Shown piece by piece: positions 12,031 to 23,445 of a stretch of DNA of 64,000 nt (positions are counted from its first letter, which is position 1; every line of letters begins with the position of its first letter). This stretch comes from Lota lota. Taxonomy: Eukaryota; Chordata; Actinopteri; Gadiformes; Lotidae. Under the pieces are notes generated by a model. That model saw only the letters and a list, made by a program, of their open reading frames with translations. It was not told where the DNA came from and did not search any database. The position numbers were made by a program, and so were the translations under genes. The stretch lies in the NCBI GenBank assembly GCA_026745465.1, contig JACYXH010000334.1, positions 1 to 64,000 of the forward strand, read 5' to 3'.

Positions 12031-12933
12031 TCAACACCCTTGTCAGTGCGTCCACTGGCCTGTCGCCATTCATGTACCTATTGAGAGCCCCTGTTCCCTG
12101 CCTGGGAGGCAGAGATCACAGTCCCCACTGTCCAGGCTCTCCTATGCCGTTGCCAGCGTACGTGCTGTCCTGCTCCAAGCGTCCGCCCGCTCCCAACTCC
12201 AGGCACACAAGCGCCGACAACCAGCTCGGTAACTTCCCGTACTCCGCCGGTCCTCTAGTCCGCTGTTTCCTCCGTCCCCGGCGCCGCCTACTCCCTGGGT
12301 GATTGACACCATTCAGGCGTTCACTGGTAGAAGCCTCTTGATGTGCGTCTTCGCGGTCGACGACGTGCGTCTGCCCGCTCCCAACGAAGTGCGTCCGCCC
12401 GCTCCCAACTCCAGGCATACAAGCGCCGACAATCGGTACCGCAGCAATCCGCCGGGAAGAAGCCCCGGTCCTCTAGTCCGCTGTCTCCTCCGTCGCTGGC
12501 GCCGCCTACTGCCTGGGTGATTGACAGCATTCCGGCGTTCACTGGTAGACGCCTCTTTGATGTGCGTCGTCGTGGTCGACGACGTGCGTCCGCCCCCTCC
12601 CAACTCCAGGCTTACAAGCGCCGACAATCTGTACCGCAGCACTCCGCCGGGAAGAAGCCCTGGTCCTCTAGTCCGCTGTCTCCTCCCTCCCCGGCGCCGC
12701 CTCCTCCCCGGTTGATCAACAGCATTCCGGCGTACTCGGTTAGACGCCTCCTTGATGTGCGTCGTCGCTGCCCGACGACGCCAGTTTTTAGTGGACTGGG
12801 AGGGCTATGGACCTGAGGAGCGGTACGGGGTACTCCTAGTCGCATCCTGGACGCCTCCCTAACCCGCTATTTTCACCGCCAGCACACTCCCTTGTCGTGC
12901 GTCCGCCTGGAGGCGTCCGTTGAGGGGGGGTAC
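12031..12933 (+). pseudogene. Chromovirus integrase C-terminus/chromodomain module (copy 1, module 2)
   Basis: Same components as module 1 but with three linker repeats (about 12182, 12392 and 12590). A deletion around 12225-12245 shortens the first repeat. The chromodomain core VDWEGYG is readable near 12795. A G-run polypurine tract (TGAGGGGGGG, 12921-12930) remains just before the LTR, as expected for the 3' end of a gypsy-type element. Confidence 0.8.
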
Positions 12934-13300
12934 TGTCACACCCTCACCCGTTTCCGTCCAATTCCGCCATCTAGTGGCACATAGCCTCCATTACCCCTCA
13001 TGCTCCCTCTGATTATTTACACCTGCACCCAATAACCAATCACCCACCACAGTACTTAAGCACTAACTTCCAACATAGCCAGTGTTAGTTAGTAAGTTAA
13101 CCTCACACTCGGTAACTTCGTCCTCGACTTTTAGACTCCGTTGTTCCTGGGCTCTGGTCCGGGTCCCGCTCCCGTTCCGGTTCTTTTCCCTCTAGTTCTC
13201 CCCGGTTCCGTTCCGACTCCTGCTTCAATTCATCTGATTGCCTTCCCGTTATTGACTACCCGCCTGCCATCGAACCTCTGCCTTCCTGACTACAGACTGC
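12934..13300 (+). mobile_element. Truncated chromovirus LTR (copy 1, second)
   Basis: It starts TGTCACACCC three bases after the polypurine tract. It differs from the first LTR by a GGGCTCTGGTCC segment at 13148 in place of the GTTCGCGTTACGG seen at 11468. It is truncated at the same minisatellite junction. Confidence 0.75.
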
Positions 13301-13716
13301 AGCCTTGTGGCCACCAGCCCAGCTGCAACCATGGCCTCCTGGCTCCAAACAGCTGTGGTCTCTTGGCTCCAAGCCCCAGTTCCCGCAGCCGTGGTCTCCG
13401 GGCTCCAAGCCCCAGCCCCAGCAGCAGGGGTCTTCTGGGCCAAAGCCCCAGCTGCAGTGGCCTCCTGGTCCCAAGCCCCAGCCCCAGCAGCTGTGGTCTC
13501 CGGGTTCCTACCCCCAGCCCCACTAGCAGTTGCCTCCTGGTTTTAAGCCCCAGCGGCCTCCTGGCCCCAAGCCCCAGCAGCAACTGCCTCCTGGTTTTAA
13601 GCCCCAGCGGCCTCCTGGCCCCAAGCCCCAGCAGCTGTGGTCTCCGGGATCCAAGCCCCAGCCCCAGCAGCTGTGGTCTCCTGTCTCCAAGCCCCAGCCC
13701 CAGCAGCAGTTGATTC
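13301..13716 (+). repeat. GC-rich minisatellite (copy 1, array c)
   Basis: Mixed 36-bp and 30-bp units. An in-frame TAG (CCCCACTAGCAG, about 13524-13526) is shared with copy 4 but absent from copy 3. It ends at GTTGATTCCAGACAAAAAGC, followed by an A-run. Confidence 0.9.
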
Positions 13717-14340
13717 CAGACAAAAAGCTAAAAAAAAAAAAAACAGTTGCAATAAAAGCATTTTACAATTTATATAAATTAGTTCATCCTTTCAAGTGAA
13801 TGTACAGATGGATAGTATGAGAAAAAGGACAACCCAATACTGTTTTCCCCAGTACGTAAATAGGTTGGCCTCAAAGCCCACGCTGGCATTCGCTCAAATG
13901 GAACTTGTGCTCGTAAATTGCTATATAAGCTTGTCAATGGCTGTATAGAGCTTATACCATCGTCAATAAGTGAAGCACCATCGTATTTAAAACAAAACAC
14001 AACGTTTAAAGCTCAGAAACACATTGTGGTCAAAAAGTGATTATCTTGCACTGAAAAGCATTTTTCCGCACGTAAATAGCACATGCTATGGAGGCCAATA
14101 TATTTTGCTCAAATCTTATTTCAAAATGGAACTTGTGCTCGTATATTGTGCGGGGACCTGTCTCCTACCTTATCTAAAGTTTTAGGCAATGGGGAATGTT
14201 ACATTCAAAAGTTATAATCACTTTTACACACATAAGCGTTTCCCAGCTGTTTGCAATCAACAGTTGTTGTTTTTTCACTTTTGATGGAAACATGTTATTA
14301 AGCTTGTCAATGTTTTGTATAGACCTTTTACCAATACATC
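13717..14340. repeat. AT-rich segment with A-run and inverted satellite remnants (copy 1)
   Basis: An A-run at about 13730-13743 is followed by TTGCAATAAAAGC and AT-rich sequence. 13920-14083 is a divergent minus-strand satellite monomer, and 14268-14340 a partial second one. The stretch between (GGACCTGTCTCC region) matches nothing else here. No gene is visible. The chromovirus gag starts abruptly at its right edge without a 5' LTR. Confidence 0.75.
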
Positions 14341-15194
14341 AACTGTAATACATCAACGTGTTAACCGCGTCCTGGCACCAACTCCCGCCTCACCGTCCCG
14401 TCTCTCTTCTCCTCCCCTCCCCGTCACCACACAGCCGTTTATCCCGTCCTCCAAACGTTACGAGGGCAATCTGGGCACCTTTCGGGACTTCCTTCTCCAG
14501 TGCAACCTGGCGTTCCGACTCCAGCCCCAGACCTACCCCACCGACAGCTCACGTATCGCTTACCTCGTCGGTGCTTTAAGAGGTAGGGCTATTTCTTGGG
14601 CTACCTCGGTAATGGAGGGAGGTTCCGATTTCTGTTCCTCTTACACCGAGTTTACCGCGGAGATTTGGAGGGTGTTCGACCACCCCGTCCGTGGCAAAGA
14701 GGTCTACATGCGTCTCTTCTCCATTCGCCAGGGATCTCGAAGCGTCGCGGACTTTGCAGTCGATTTCCGTTCCCTCGCTGCGGAGAGCGGGTTGAATGAG
14801 GTGGCCTGATGGGGGCGTTCTTCAAAGCGATTGGTGATTCCATCAAGGATGAGCTGGACGTTCGGGTGGTCTCACCAAGTCTGGATCATCTCATCTCCCT
14901 CGCTATTCTTCTTGACAATCGGCTCTGCAAACGGCGTCGCGAGCGCGCACACCGCTCGTCCTCGGCGTCTCACACCCCCTTTCCTGCGGTTCCACAACCA
15001 TCCCTACCTATGCCCATTCTTCCCCGTCGCGAGCCAGCGCCCCTACCTGACCCGGAGGCCATGCAGCTTGGACGCGCCCGTCTCACCCATGAAGAGTGGG
15101 AGCGCAGAATCCGGTCCAGGTGCTATTGTGGTCAGTCCGGTCACTTCCTGTCCGCCCGTCCCGCACGCCTGGGAAACGGACCAACTCGCCAGTG
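14341..15194 (+). pseudogene. Ty3/gypsy chromovirus gag remnant (copy 1)
   Basis: The encoded polypeptide shows the conserved capsid block of fish gypsy gag (RYEGNLGTFRDFLLQCNLAF, then an alpha-helical stretch with SWATSVMEGGS), reading from upstream of 14455 to a stop at 14807-14809. A one-base shift there continues as GAFFKAIGDSIKDELD in another frame. The zinc knuckle (about 15117-15164) is decayed: the first cysteine spacing is wrong and the last cysteine has become arginine. The 5' LTR, primer site and gag N-terminus are absent. The only upstream ATG (14315) lies in satellite-derived sequence. Confidence 0.85.
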
Positions 15195-15506
15195 ACTCGA
15201 GGGATTCTGGCGAGTCGAGCTCTCAACCCCTCGGTTTCCCGTCCTCTTCTCGATGCTGCCCTCTTGTGGCAGGACCAGTCCCTTCCACTTTCTGCTCTTC
15301 TGGACTCAGGAGCGGATGAGTCCTTCATAGACCGGGGGTTAGTTCACCACTCAACTCTCGGCAGGCCAGATGGGCCTTATTCTTTAGCCGCTTCAATTTT
15401 ACCCTTACCTACCGCCCCGGCTTCCGGAACGTCAAGCCTGACGCCCTGTCCCGCCTTCACTCTCCGGAAGACCCCAGCCCGGATCCTGAGCCTCACCCTC
15501 TTTTCA
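15195..15506 (+). pseudogene. Chromovirus protease fused to RNase H tail, RT deleted (copy 1)
   Basis: A retropepsin active-site motif [12 protein letters not shown] is encoded with DSG at about 15303-15311. Within ~45 bases the sequence becomes the very end of RNase H ([20 protein letters not shown], ending [10 protein letters not shown]). Reverse transcriptase and nearly all of RNase H are therefore missing, an internal deletion of probably 1.5 kb or more by comparison with family lengths. Copies 3 and 4 share the junction. Confidence 0.8.
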
Positions 15507-15925
15507 TTGCATTCTGCACCGCTCTGTGGGCCTCGGTCAGCCTCTCCTCGGGGTAGCACCCTCAGTCCAATGGTCAGTCGGAGCGCGCCAATCAGGAGAT
15601 GGAGGCCACGCTCCGCTGCGTCACCAACCCCTCCTCCTGGAGTACTCAACTCCCATGGGTTGAGTACGCTCACAACTCCCTTGTGAACGCTTCCACAGGC
15701 CTGTCCCCTTTCATGTGCTCGCTAGGGTATCAGCCTCCCATTTTCCCGTCCCTTTAGACAGAAATCTCGGTCCCCTCCGTCCAGGCACACCTCCATCGTT
15801 GCCAGCGCACTTAGAAGCGCGCACGCACAGCCCTCCTCCAGGCATCTACTCGCTCGTGCGTTCGCCCGCTCCCAACTCCAGGCATACAAGCGCCGACAGT
15901 CGGTTCCTCAGCAATCCACCGGGAA
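15507..15925 (+). repeat. Inserted duplicate of integrase segment plus linker (copy 1)
   Basis: 15507-15851 duplicates 16502-16853 (integrase third catalytic motif through the post-catalytic region) with few substitutions, including two stop-creating ones (TAGCACC, CCCTTTAGACAG). 15852-15925 then matches the linker repeat of the other chromovirus family (as at 10721). The insert interrupts the normal RNase H-to-integrase transition, which resumes at about 15926. Confidence 0.8.
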
Positions 15926-15985
15926 GATCCGCCGGCAATCCTCGTCGCGGCACTCACTTGGGAGGTTGAGTCCGCAGTGATCTAG

Positions 15986-17332
15986 GCCCAGGGAAATCAG
16001 CCAGACCCAGGTACCGATCCCCCAAATCGCTTGTTTGTCCCCGATACGGAACGCAAAAGGGTCCTCACCTGGGCACACTCCTCCAACCTCACCTGTCACC
16101 CAGGCGTTGCTTATAACTTGGACTTCCTCCGACGGCGGTTTTGGTGGCCTACCGTGGACGCTGACGTCCGTTCCTTTGTCTCTGCGTGCTCGACCTGCAC
16201 CCGCAACAAGACCTCCACCCGGCCCCGTTCCGGTCTTCTCCACTCCCAGCCGATTCCCAGCCACCCATGGTCCCATATTGCCCTGGACTTTGTCGCCGGC
16301 CTTCCTCCTTCCGAAGGGAATACAAAGGTCCTCACGGTCGTCGATCGTTTTACTAAATCCGCCCACTTCATTGCTCTCCCCAAACTTCCATCTGCCAGAG
16401 ATACTGCGGACCTCCTCGTCACACATGTATTCCGCCTACATGGCATCCCGCTGGACGTGGTTTCCGATCGAGGTCCCCAGTTTACCTCCCAGGTTTGGCG
16501 GGCATTCTGCACCGCTCTGGGGGCCTCGGTCAGCCTCTCCTCGGGGTACCACCCTCAGTCCAATGGTCAGTCGGAGCGCGCCAATCAGGAGATGGAGGCC
16601 ACGCTCCGCTGCGTCACCAACGCAGACCCCTCCTCCTGGAGTACTCAACTTCCATGGGTTGAGTACGCCCACAACTCCCTTGTGAACGCTTCCACAGGCC
16701 TGACCCCTTTCATGTGCTCGCTAGGGTATCAGCCTCCCATTTTCCCGTCCCATGAGACAGAAATATCGGTCCCCTCCGTCCAGGCACACCTCCATCGTTG
16801 CCAGCGCACTTGGAAGCGCGCATGCACAGCCCTCCTCCAGGCATCTACTCGCTCCCAGCGGCAACCAAATAAACACCGTCTCCCAGCTCCACAGTATACC
16901 CCCGGACAAAGAGTTTGGCTGCGGTCCAAGGACCTTCCTCTAACGGCGGTGTCTCAGAAACTCTCTCCCCGTTTCATCGGTCCCTTTGTCATTGAGTCCA
17001 TTGTCAACCCCTGTGCCGTCCGTCTCAAACTCCCCTCGTCTCTCCGTGTTCATCCCACCTTCCATGTCTCCCAGCTCAAGCCCGTTTCCTCCAGCCCGCT
17101 GTCGCCTCCCACCCCAGCTCGACCACCCCCCCGGATGATCAATGACCATCCCGCCTGGACAGTTCGTCGCCTCCTGGACATGCGTCGTCGCAGCCGGGGA
17201 TTTCAGTACCTGGTCGACTGGGAGGGGTATGGCACAGAGGAGCGCTCCTGGGTTCCTCGAAGCCACATCCTTGAATCCTCCCTCGTCAATGGCTTCCACC
17301 GTCAGCACCCTTCCCATCCTGTGTGTCCGTAG
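15986..17332 (+). CDS. Chromovirus integrase with chromodomain (open fragment, copy 1)
   Basis: The frame is open from after a TAG at 15983-15985 to the stop at 17330-17332. It has no ATG start; in an intact element it would be the C-terminal part of a pol polyprotein. Numbering from 16031, it has the HHCC zinc-binding domain (H16, H23, C53, C56), a DDE core (D86, D146, E182, with 35 residues between the last two), the GPF motif (about 317-319) and a C-terminal chromodomain (about 378-425, [15 protein letters not shown]). Family role: insertion of element cDNA into chromosomes, with the chromodomain biasing targeting to modified chromatin. All catalytic residues survive although the rest of the element is destroyed. 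A polypurine tract follows the stop. Confidence 0.85.
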   Translation, partial: AQGNQPDPGTDPPNRLFVPDTERKRVLTWAHSSNLTCHPGVAYNLDFLRRRFWWPTVDADVRSFVSACSTCTRNKTSTRPRSGLLHSQPIPSHPWSHIALDFVAGLPPSEGNTKVLTVVDRFTKSAHFIALPKLPSARDTADLLVTHVFRLHGIPLDVVSDRGPQFTSQVWRAFCTALGASVSLSSGYHPQSNGQSERANQEMEATLRCVTNADPSSWSTQLPWVEYAHNSLVNASTGLTPFMCSLGYQPPIFPSHETEISVPSVQAHLHRCQRTWKRACTALLQASTRSQRQPNKHRLPAPQYTPGQRVWLRSKDLPLTAVSQKLSPRFIGPFVIESIVNPCAVRLKLPSSLRVHPTFHVSQLKPVSSSPLSPPTPARPPPRMINDHPAWTVRRLLDMRRRSRGFQYLVDWEGYGTEERSWVPRSHILESSLVNGFHRQHPSHPVCP

Positions 17333-17344
17333 AGGGGGGGGTAC

Positions 17345-17850
17345 TGTCACGTCACCCTCTGCCACCACCTAGTGGCGCCGGCTGCCACTCCCCCTCTGTG
17401 CCTCTGTTTACCTCCCAGTCATCAATTAACCATGTGCACCCCGCTCTACCTCCTGCCTGCAATCAAGCAATCTACGCACCCTATTTATCCACCACTCTTC
17501 CTAGCAGCCGGCGCCAGTTCGTTTGCTATTCTCACTGAGTCAGTACTTTGTCCCAGCGTTCTATTAGAGTTAATCTACTTACCTGTTCCTGCCTGTCCTT
17601 AACCCGTCTATCTCTGTGCTCAGTTCCTCCCCGGATCCTTCCCTGTCTCCTGATCGCCTGACTGCCCTCCCGTGAATGACCCATCGCCTGCCTGACTACC
17701 CACCTGCCTACGCTCTCTGTCTGCTGCCGCCCGCCTGTTTAACGACCCCCGCCTGCCTGACTACCCGCCTGCCTAGCCCTTGCCTGTTTTCCCGAATAAA
17801 TCCCTTTAACCCTTCTCTCGTCGTGTGTGTGTCTCGCATTTGGGTCCTAA
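17345..17850 (+). mobile_element. Chromovirus 3' LTR (copy 1)
   Basis: It begins TGTCACGTCACC after a G-run (about 17333-17341) and a short TAC, as expected for a 3' LTR after a polypurine tract. A CTATTTAT TATA-like box lies at about 17482 and AATAAA at 17795-17800. It ends around GCATTTGGGTCCT without a clear terminal CA or target duplication, so the extreme 3' end seems lost. No matching 5' LTR exists upstream. Confidence 0.8.
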
Positions 17851-18020
17851 AAAAACATATTTACCGTTGTGTAATATTTACCTAGCTCCATTTTTGTAGA
17901 TTTTGTAGTGTGTGATGGGTTTTTATATACTGTGTAAATAATAATGTAGATTGCAGATACTTTCAGATATATTATGTCTTAAATTATGTCTCTTATGTCT
18001 AACCCTAACCCTATAACCGT
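17851..18020. other. AT-rich linker with two telomere-like hexamers (copy 1)
   Basis: Low-complexity AT-rich sequence between the LTR and the satellite. It contains CTAACCCTAACCCTATAACC at about 17999-18018, two vertebrate-type telomeric units only. No gene is visible. The linker is repeated in copies 3 and 4. Confidence 0.6.
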
Positions 18021-21000
18021 AACACATTTAAAATGGGAAAAAGGCAACATGTCATTTTTTCATGTGCGGAAAATGCTTTTTAGAGCGAGAGAATCAAATT
18101 CTGACCACATTGTGTTTCTGATCATAAAATTGGTGTGTTGTGTAAAAAACGATGGTGCTTCACCACTTGATGATGGTATAAGGCCTACACAACCATTCAC
18201 AACCTTAGTTAAATTTTTCCATTTAAAGTGCGAAAAAAGCAAAATTTCTTCTTTGTGTGCGGAAACTGCTTTTCAGAGCTAGAAAATCACTATTTGACAA
18301 CAATGTGTTTCTGAGCATAAACATGGTGCGTTGTGTTCAAAACGATGGTGCTTCACCACTTGATGATGACAGTATAAGGTCTATACAACCATTCACAAGC
18401 TTAGTTATACTTTTCCATTTAAAGTGGGAAAAAGCCTACCTTTCTTTTTTTATGTGCTGAAGATGCTTTTTAGCGCGAGAGAATTACTTTTTGACAACAA
18501 TATGTTTCTGAGCATAAACATGGCGTGTGGTTTTAAAATTGATGGTGCTTCACCATTTGATGATGGTATAAGGTCATTCACAACCTTAGTTACACTTTTC
18601 CATTTAAAGTGGGAAAAAGCCTACCTTTCTTTTTTTAATGTGCGGAAAATGCTTTTCAGAGTGAGAGAATACATTTTATACCACAATGTGTTTCTGATCA
18701 TAAACATGGTGTGTTGTGTTAAAAACGATTATGCTTCACCACGTGATGATGGTATAAGGTCAATTCAACCATTAAAAACCTTAGTTACACGTTTCCATTA
18801 AAGTGGGTAAAAAGCACCATGCCATTTTTAATGCGCGGAAAATGCTTTACAGAGCGAGAGAATCACTTTTTGACAACAATGTGTTTCTGAGCATAAACAT
18901 GGTGCGTTGTGTTCAAAACGATGGTGCTTCACCACTTGATGACAGTATAAGGTCTATACAACCATTCACAAGCTTAGTTATACTTTTCCATTTAAAGTGG
19001 GAAAAAGCCTATCTTTCTTTTTTTATGTGCGGAAAATGCTTTTCAGAGTGAGAGAATACATTTTTGACCACAATGTGTTTCTGATCATAAACATGGTGTG
19101 TTGTGTTAAAAACGATTATGCTTCACCACTTGATGATCGTATAAGGTCAATTCATCCATTAAAAACCTTAGTTACACTTTTCCATTAAAGTGGGTAAAAA
19201 GCACCATGCCATTTTTAATGCGCGGAAAATGCTTTACAGAGCGAGAGAATCACTTTTTGACAACAATGTGTTTCTGAGCATAAACATGGTGCGTTGTGTT
19301 CAAAACGATGGTGCTTCACCACTTGATGACAGTATAAGGTCTATACAACCATTCACAAGCTTAGTTATACTTTTCCATTTAAAGTGGGAAAAAGCCTATC
19401 TTTCTTTTTTTATGTGCGGAAAATGCTTTTCAGAGTGAGAGAATACATTTTTGACCACATTGTGTTTCTGGTCATAAACATGGTGTGTTGTGTTAAAAAC
19501 GATGGTGCTTCACCACTTGATGATGGTATAAGGTCTATACAACCATTCACAAGCTTAGTTATACTTTTCCATTTAAAGTGGGAAAAAAGCCTACCTTTCT
19601 TTTTTTATGTGCGGAAAATGCTTTTCAGAGTGAGAGAATACATTTTTGACCACAATGTGTTTCTGATCATAAACATGGTGTGTTGTGTTAAAAACGATTA
19701 TGCTTCACCACTTGATGATCGTATAAGGTCAATTCATCCATTAAAAACCTTAGTTACACTTTTCCATTAAAGTGGGTAAAAAGCACCATGCCATTTTTAC
19801 TGCGCGGAAAATGCTTTATAGAGCGAGATAATCACGTTTTGACAACAATGTGTTTCTGAGCATAAACATGGTGCGTTGTGTTCAAAACGATGGTGTTCAC
19901 CACTTGATGACAGTATAAGGTCTATACAACCATTCTCAAGCTTAGTTATACTTTTCCATTTAAATTGGGAAAAAGCCTACCTTTCTTTTTTTATGTGCGG
20001 AAAATGCTTTTCAGAGTGAGAGAATACATTTTTGACCACAATGTGTTTCTGATAATAAACATGGTGTGTTGTGTTAAAAACGATGATGCTTCACCACTTG
20101 ATGATGGTATAAGGTCTACATAACCATTCACAAACGTAGTTATACTTTTCCATTTAAAGTGGGAAAAAGCCTACCTTTCTTTTTTTATGTGCGGAAAATG
20201 ATTTTCAGAGTGAGAGAATACATTTTTGACCACAACGTGTTTCTGATCATAAACATGGTGTGTTGTGTTAAAAACGATGGTGCTTCACCACTTGATGATG
20301 TTTTAAGGTCTATACAACCATTCACAAGCTTAGTTATACTTTTCCATTTAAAGTGGGAAAAAGCCTACCTTTCTTTTTTTATGTGCGGAAAATGCTTTTC
20401 AGAGTGAGAGAATACATTTTTGACCACAATGTGTTTCTGATCATAAACATGGTGTGTTGTGTTAAAAACGATTATGCTTCACCACTTGATGATGGTATAA
20501 GGTCAATTCAACCATTAAAAACCTTAGTTACACTTTTCCATTTAAAGTGGGTAAAAAGCACCATGCCATTTTTAATGCGCAGAAAATGCTTTACAGAGCG
20601 AGAGAATCACTTTTTGACAACAATGTGTTTCTGAGCATAAACATGGTGCGTTGTGTTCAAAACGATGGTGCTTCACCACTTGATGACAGTATAAGGTCTA
20701 TACAACCATTCACAAGCTTAGTTATATTTTTCCATTTAAAGTGGGAAAAAGCCTACCTTTCTTTTTTTATGTGCTGAAAATGCTTTTCAGCACGAGAGAA
20801 TCACTTTTTGACAACATTGTGTTTCTGATCATAAACATGTTGTGTTGTGTTAGAAACGATGGTGCTTCACCACTTGATGATGGTATAAGGTCAATTCAAC
20901 CATTCACAAGCTTAGTTATACTTTTCCATTTAAAGTGGGAAAAAGCCTACCTTTCTTTTTTTATGTGCGGAAAATGCTTTTCATAGTGAGAGAATACATT

Positions 21001-21665
21001 TTTGACCACAACGTGTTTCTGATCATAAACATGGTGTGTTGTGTTAAAAACGATGGTGCTTCACCACTTGATGATGTTTTAAGGTCTATACAACCATTCA
21101 CAAGCTTAGTTATACTTTTCCATTTAAAGTGGGAAAAAGCCTACCTTTCTTTTTTTATGTGCGGAAAATGCTTTTCAGAGTGAGAGAATACATTTTTGAC
21201 CACAATGTGTTTCTGATCATAAACTTGGTGTGTTGTGTTAAAAACGATGGTGCTTCACCACTTGATGATGGTATAAGGTCTACACAACCATTCACAAACT
21301 TAGTTATACTTTTCCATTTAAAGTGGGAAAAAGCCTACCTTTCTTTTTTTATGTGCTGAAAATGCTTTTCAGCACGAGAGAATCATTTTTTGACAACATT
21401 GTGTTTCTGATCATAACCATGGTATGTTGTGTTAAAAACGATGGTGCTTCACCACTTGATGATGGTATAAGGTCTATACAACCATTCACAAGCTTTGTTA
21501 TACTTTTCCATTTAAAGTGGGAAAAAGCCTACCTTTCTTTTTTTATGTGCTGAAAATGCTTTTCAGCACAAGAGAATCACTTTTTGACAACAATGGTGTG
21601 TTGTGTTCAAAACGATGGTGCTTCACCACTTGATGATGGTATAAGGTCTATACAACCATTCACAA
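18021..21665 (+). repeat. 193/194-bp satellite array between composite copies 1 and 2
   Basis: About 19 plus-strand monomers. The first few are the most divergent (AAATTTCTTCTTTGTGTGCGG, one with TGGCGTGTGG). A 387-bp dimer block (193+194) is tandemly repeated at about 18803 and 19190. A 776-bp (4-monomer) offset links variants at 20159 and 20935, both with GATGATGTTTTAAGG. It ends in the same monomer phase as the other arrays. Confidence 0.95.
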
Positions 21666-22003
21666 CCTCCTGGCCCCAAGCCCCAGCCCCAGCAGCTGAG
21701 GTCTCCGGGTTCCAAGCCCTTGCCCCAGCAGCTGTGGTCTCCTTGCTCCAAGCCCCAGCCCCAGCAGCAGGGGTCTCCTGGCCACAAGACCCAGCCCCAG
21801 TTGCCTTCTGGTTCCATGCCCCAGCGGCGTCCTGGCCCTGAGCCCCAGCCCCAGCAGCAGGGCTCTCCTGGTCCCAAGCCCCAGCGGCCTCCTGGCCCCA
21901 CGCCCCAGCCCCAGCAGCAGTTGCCTCCTGGCTCCAAGCCCCAGCAGCCTCCTGGCCCTGAGCCCCAGCCCCAGCAGCAGTTGCCTCCTTGTCCCAATCC
22001 CTC
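21666..22003 (+). repeat. GC-rich minisatellite (copy 2, array a)
   Basis: Same family. It is joined to the satellite at the same monomer position as elsewhere, but with CCATTCACAACC instead of CCATCCACAACC at the boundary. Internal unit composition differs from copies 1, 3, 4 and 5. Confidence 0.9.
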
Positions 22004-22667
22004 AACACCCTTGTCAGTGCATCCACCGGCCTGTCGCTTTTCCCTGCCTGGGAGGCAGAGATCACAGTCCCCACTGTCCAGGCTCTCCTAAGCCATTGCC
22101 AGCGTACGTGCTGTCCTGCTCCGTGCGTCCGCCCGCTCCCAACTCCAGGAACACAAGCGCCGACAATCGGTTCCTCAGCACTCCGCCGGGAAGAAGCCCC
22201 GGTCTTCTAGTCCACCGTCTCCTCCGTCCCTGGCGCAGCCTACTGCCTGGGTGATTGACAGCATTCCGGCGTTCACTGGTAGACGCCTCTTTGATGTGCG
22301 TCGTCGCGGTCGACCACGTGCGTCCGCCCCCTCCCAACTCCAGGCATACAAGCGCCGACAATCGGTACCGCAGCACTCCGCCGGGAAGAAGTCCCGGTCC
22401 TCTAGTCCGCTGTCTCCTCCCTCCCCGGCGCCGCCTCCTCCCCGGTTGATCGACAGCATTCCGGCGTACTCGGGAAGACGCCTCCTTGATGTGCGTCGTT
22501 GCTGGCAGATGACGCCAGTTTTTAGTGGACTTGGAGGGCTATGGACCTGAGGAGCGGTCCGGGGTACTCCTAGTCGCATCCTGGACGCCTCCCTAACCCG
22601 CTATTTTCACCGCCAACACCCTCCCTTGTCGTGCGTCCGCCTGGAGGCGTCCGTTGAGGGGGGGTAC
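22004..22667 (+). pseudogene. Integrase/chromodomain module with empty retroelement target site (copy 2, module 1)
   Basis: It begins CAACACCCTTGTCAGTGCATCC, the uninterrupted version of the site that carries a solo LTR or full element in copies 1, 3, 4 and 5. It has two linker repeats (about 22128 and 22325). The polypurine tract TTGAGGGGGGG is kept here, unlike the corresponding module of the other copies. Confidence 0.8.
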
Positions 22668-23030
22668 TGTCACACCCTCTCCCCTTTCCGTCCAATTCCG
22701 CCATCTAGTGGCAGAGAGCCTCCATTACCGCTCATGCTCCCTCTGATTATTTACACCTGCACTCAATAACCAATCACCCACCACAGTACTTAAGCACTGG
22801 CTTCCAACATAGCCAGTGTTAGTTAGTAAGTTAACCTCACATTCGGTAACTTCGAACTCGCCTTTTAGACTCCGTTGTTCCTGTTCCCGTTACGGGTCCC
22901 GCTCCCGTTCCGGTTCTTTTCCTTCTAGTTCTCCTCGGTTCCATTCCGACTCCTGCTTCCATTCATCTGATTGCCTTCCCGTTATTGACTACCCGCCTGC
23001 CAACGAACCTCTGCCTTCCTGACTACAGAC
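22668..23030 (+). mobile_element. Truncated chromovirus LTR (copy 2, first)
   Basis: TGTCACACCC start after the G-run. It is distinguished by GGCAGAGAGCC and ACTTAAGCACTGGC variants. Truncated at the minisatellite. Confidence 0.75.
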
Positions 23031-23445
23031 TGCAGCCTCGGGGCCACCAGCCCCGCTGCAACCGTGGCCCCCTGGCTCCAAGCAGCTGTGGTCTCCTGGC
23101 TCCAAGTCCCAGTTCCCTCAGCCGTGGTCTCCGGGCTCCAAGCCCCAGCCCCAGCAGCAGGGGTATTCTGGGCCAAAGCCCCAGCTGCAGTGGCCTCCTG
23201 GCCCCAAGCCCCAGCCCCAGCAGCTGTGGTCTCCGGGTTCAAAGCCCCAGCCCCAGCAGCTGTGGTCTCCTGGCTCACAGTCCCAGCCCCAGCAGCAGGG
23301 GTCTCCTGGGCCCAAGCCCCAGCTGCAGTGGCTTCCTGGCTCCAAGCACCAGCCCCAGCAGCAGGGGTCTCCTGGTCCCAAGCCCCAAAGGCCTCCTTGC
23401 CCTGAGCCCCAGCCCCAGCATCAGTTGCCTCCTGGTCCCAAGCCC
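23031..23445 (+). repeat. GC-rich minisatellite (copy 2, array b)
   Basis: Closest in unit order to array b of copy 1 (both contain CCAAGCACCAGCCCC and CCCCAAAGGCC variants). Confidence 0.9.

Noticed and set aside
14315..14340. ATG at 14315 as a genuine gag start
   Set aside because: It lies in a satellite remnant upstream of the gag breakpoint. The gag fragment has lost its own N-terminus.
16031..16033. Start of the integrase frame at 16031
   Set aside because: The codon is TTG, not used as a start here. The frame is open from 15986 and is an internal piece of a polyprotein.
15986..17332. Host chromodomain protein gene
   Set aside because: The chromodomain is directly fused to a retroelement integrase and followed by polypurine tract and LTR, so it belongs to a chromovirus.
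17999..18018. True telomere or subtelomere boundary
   Set aside because: Only two hexamers, with repeat sequence continuing on both sides.
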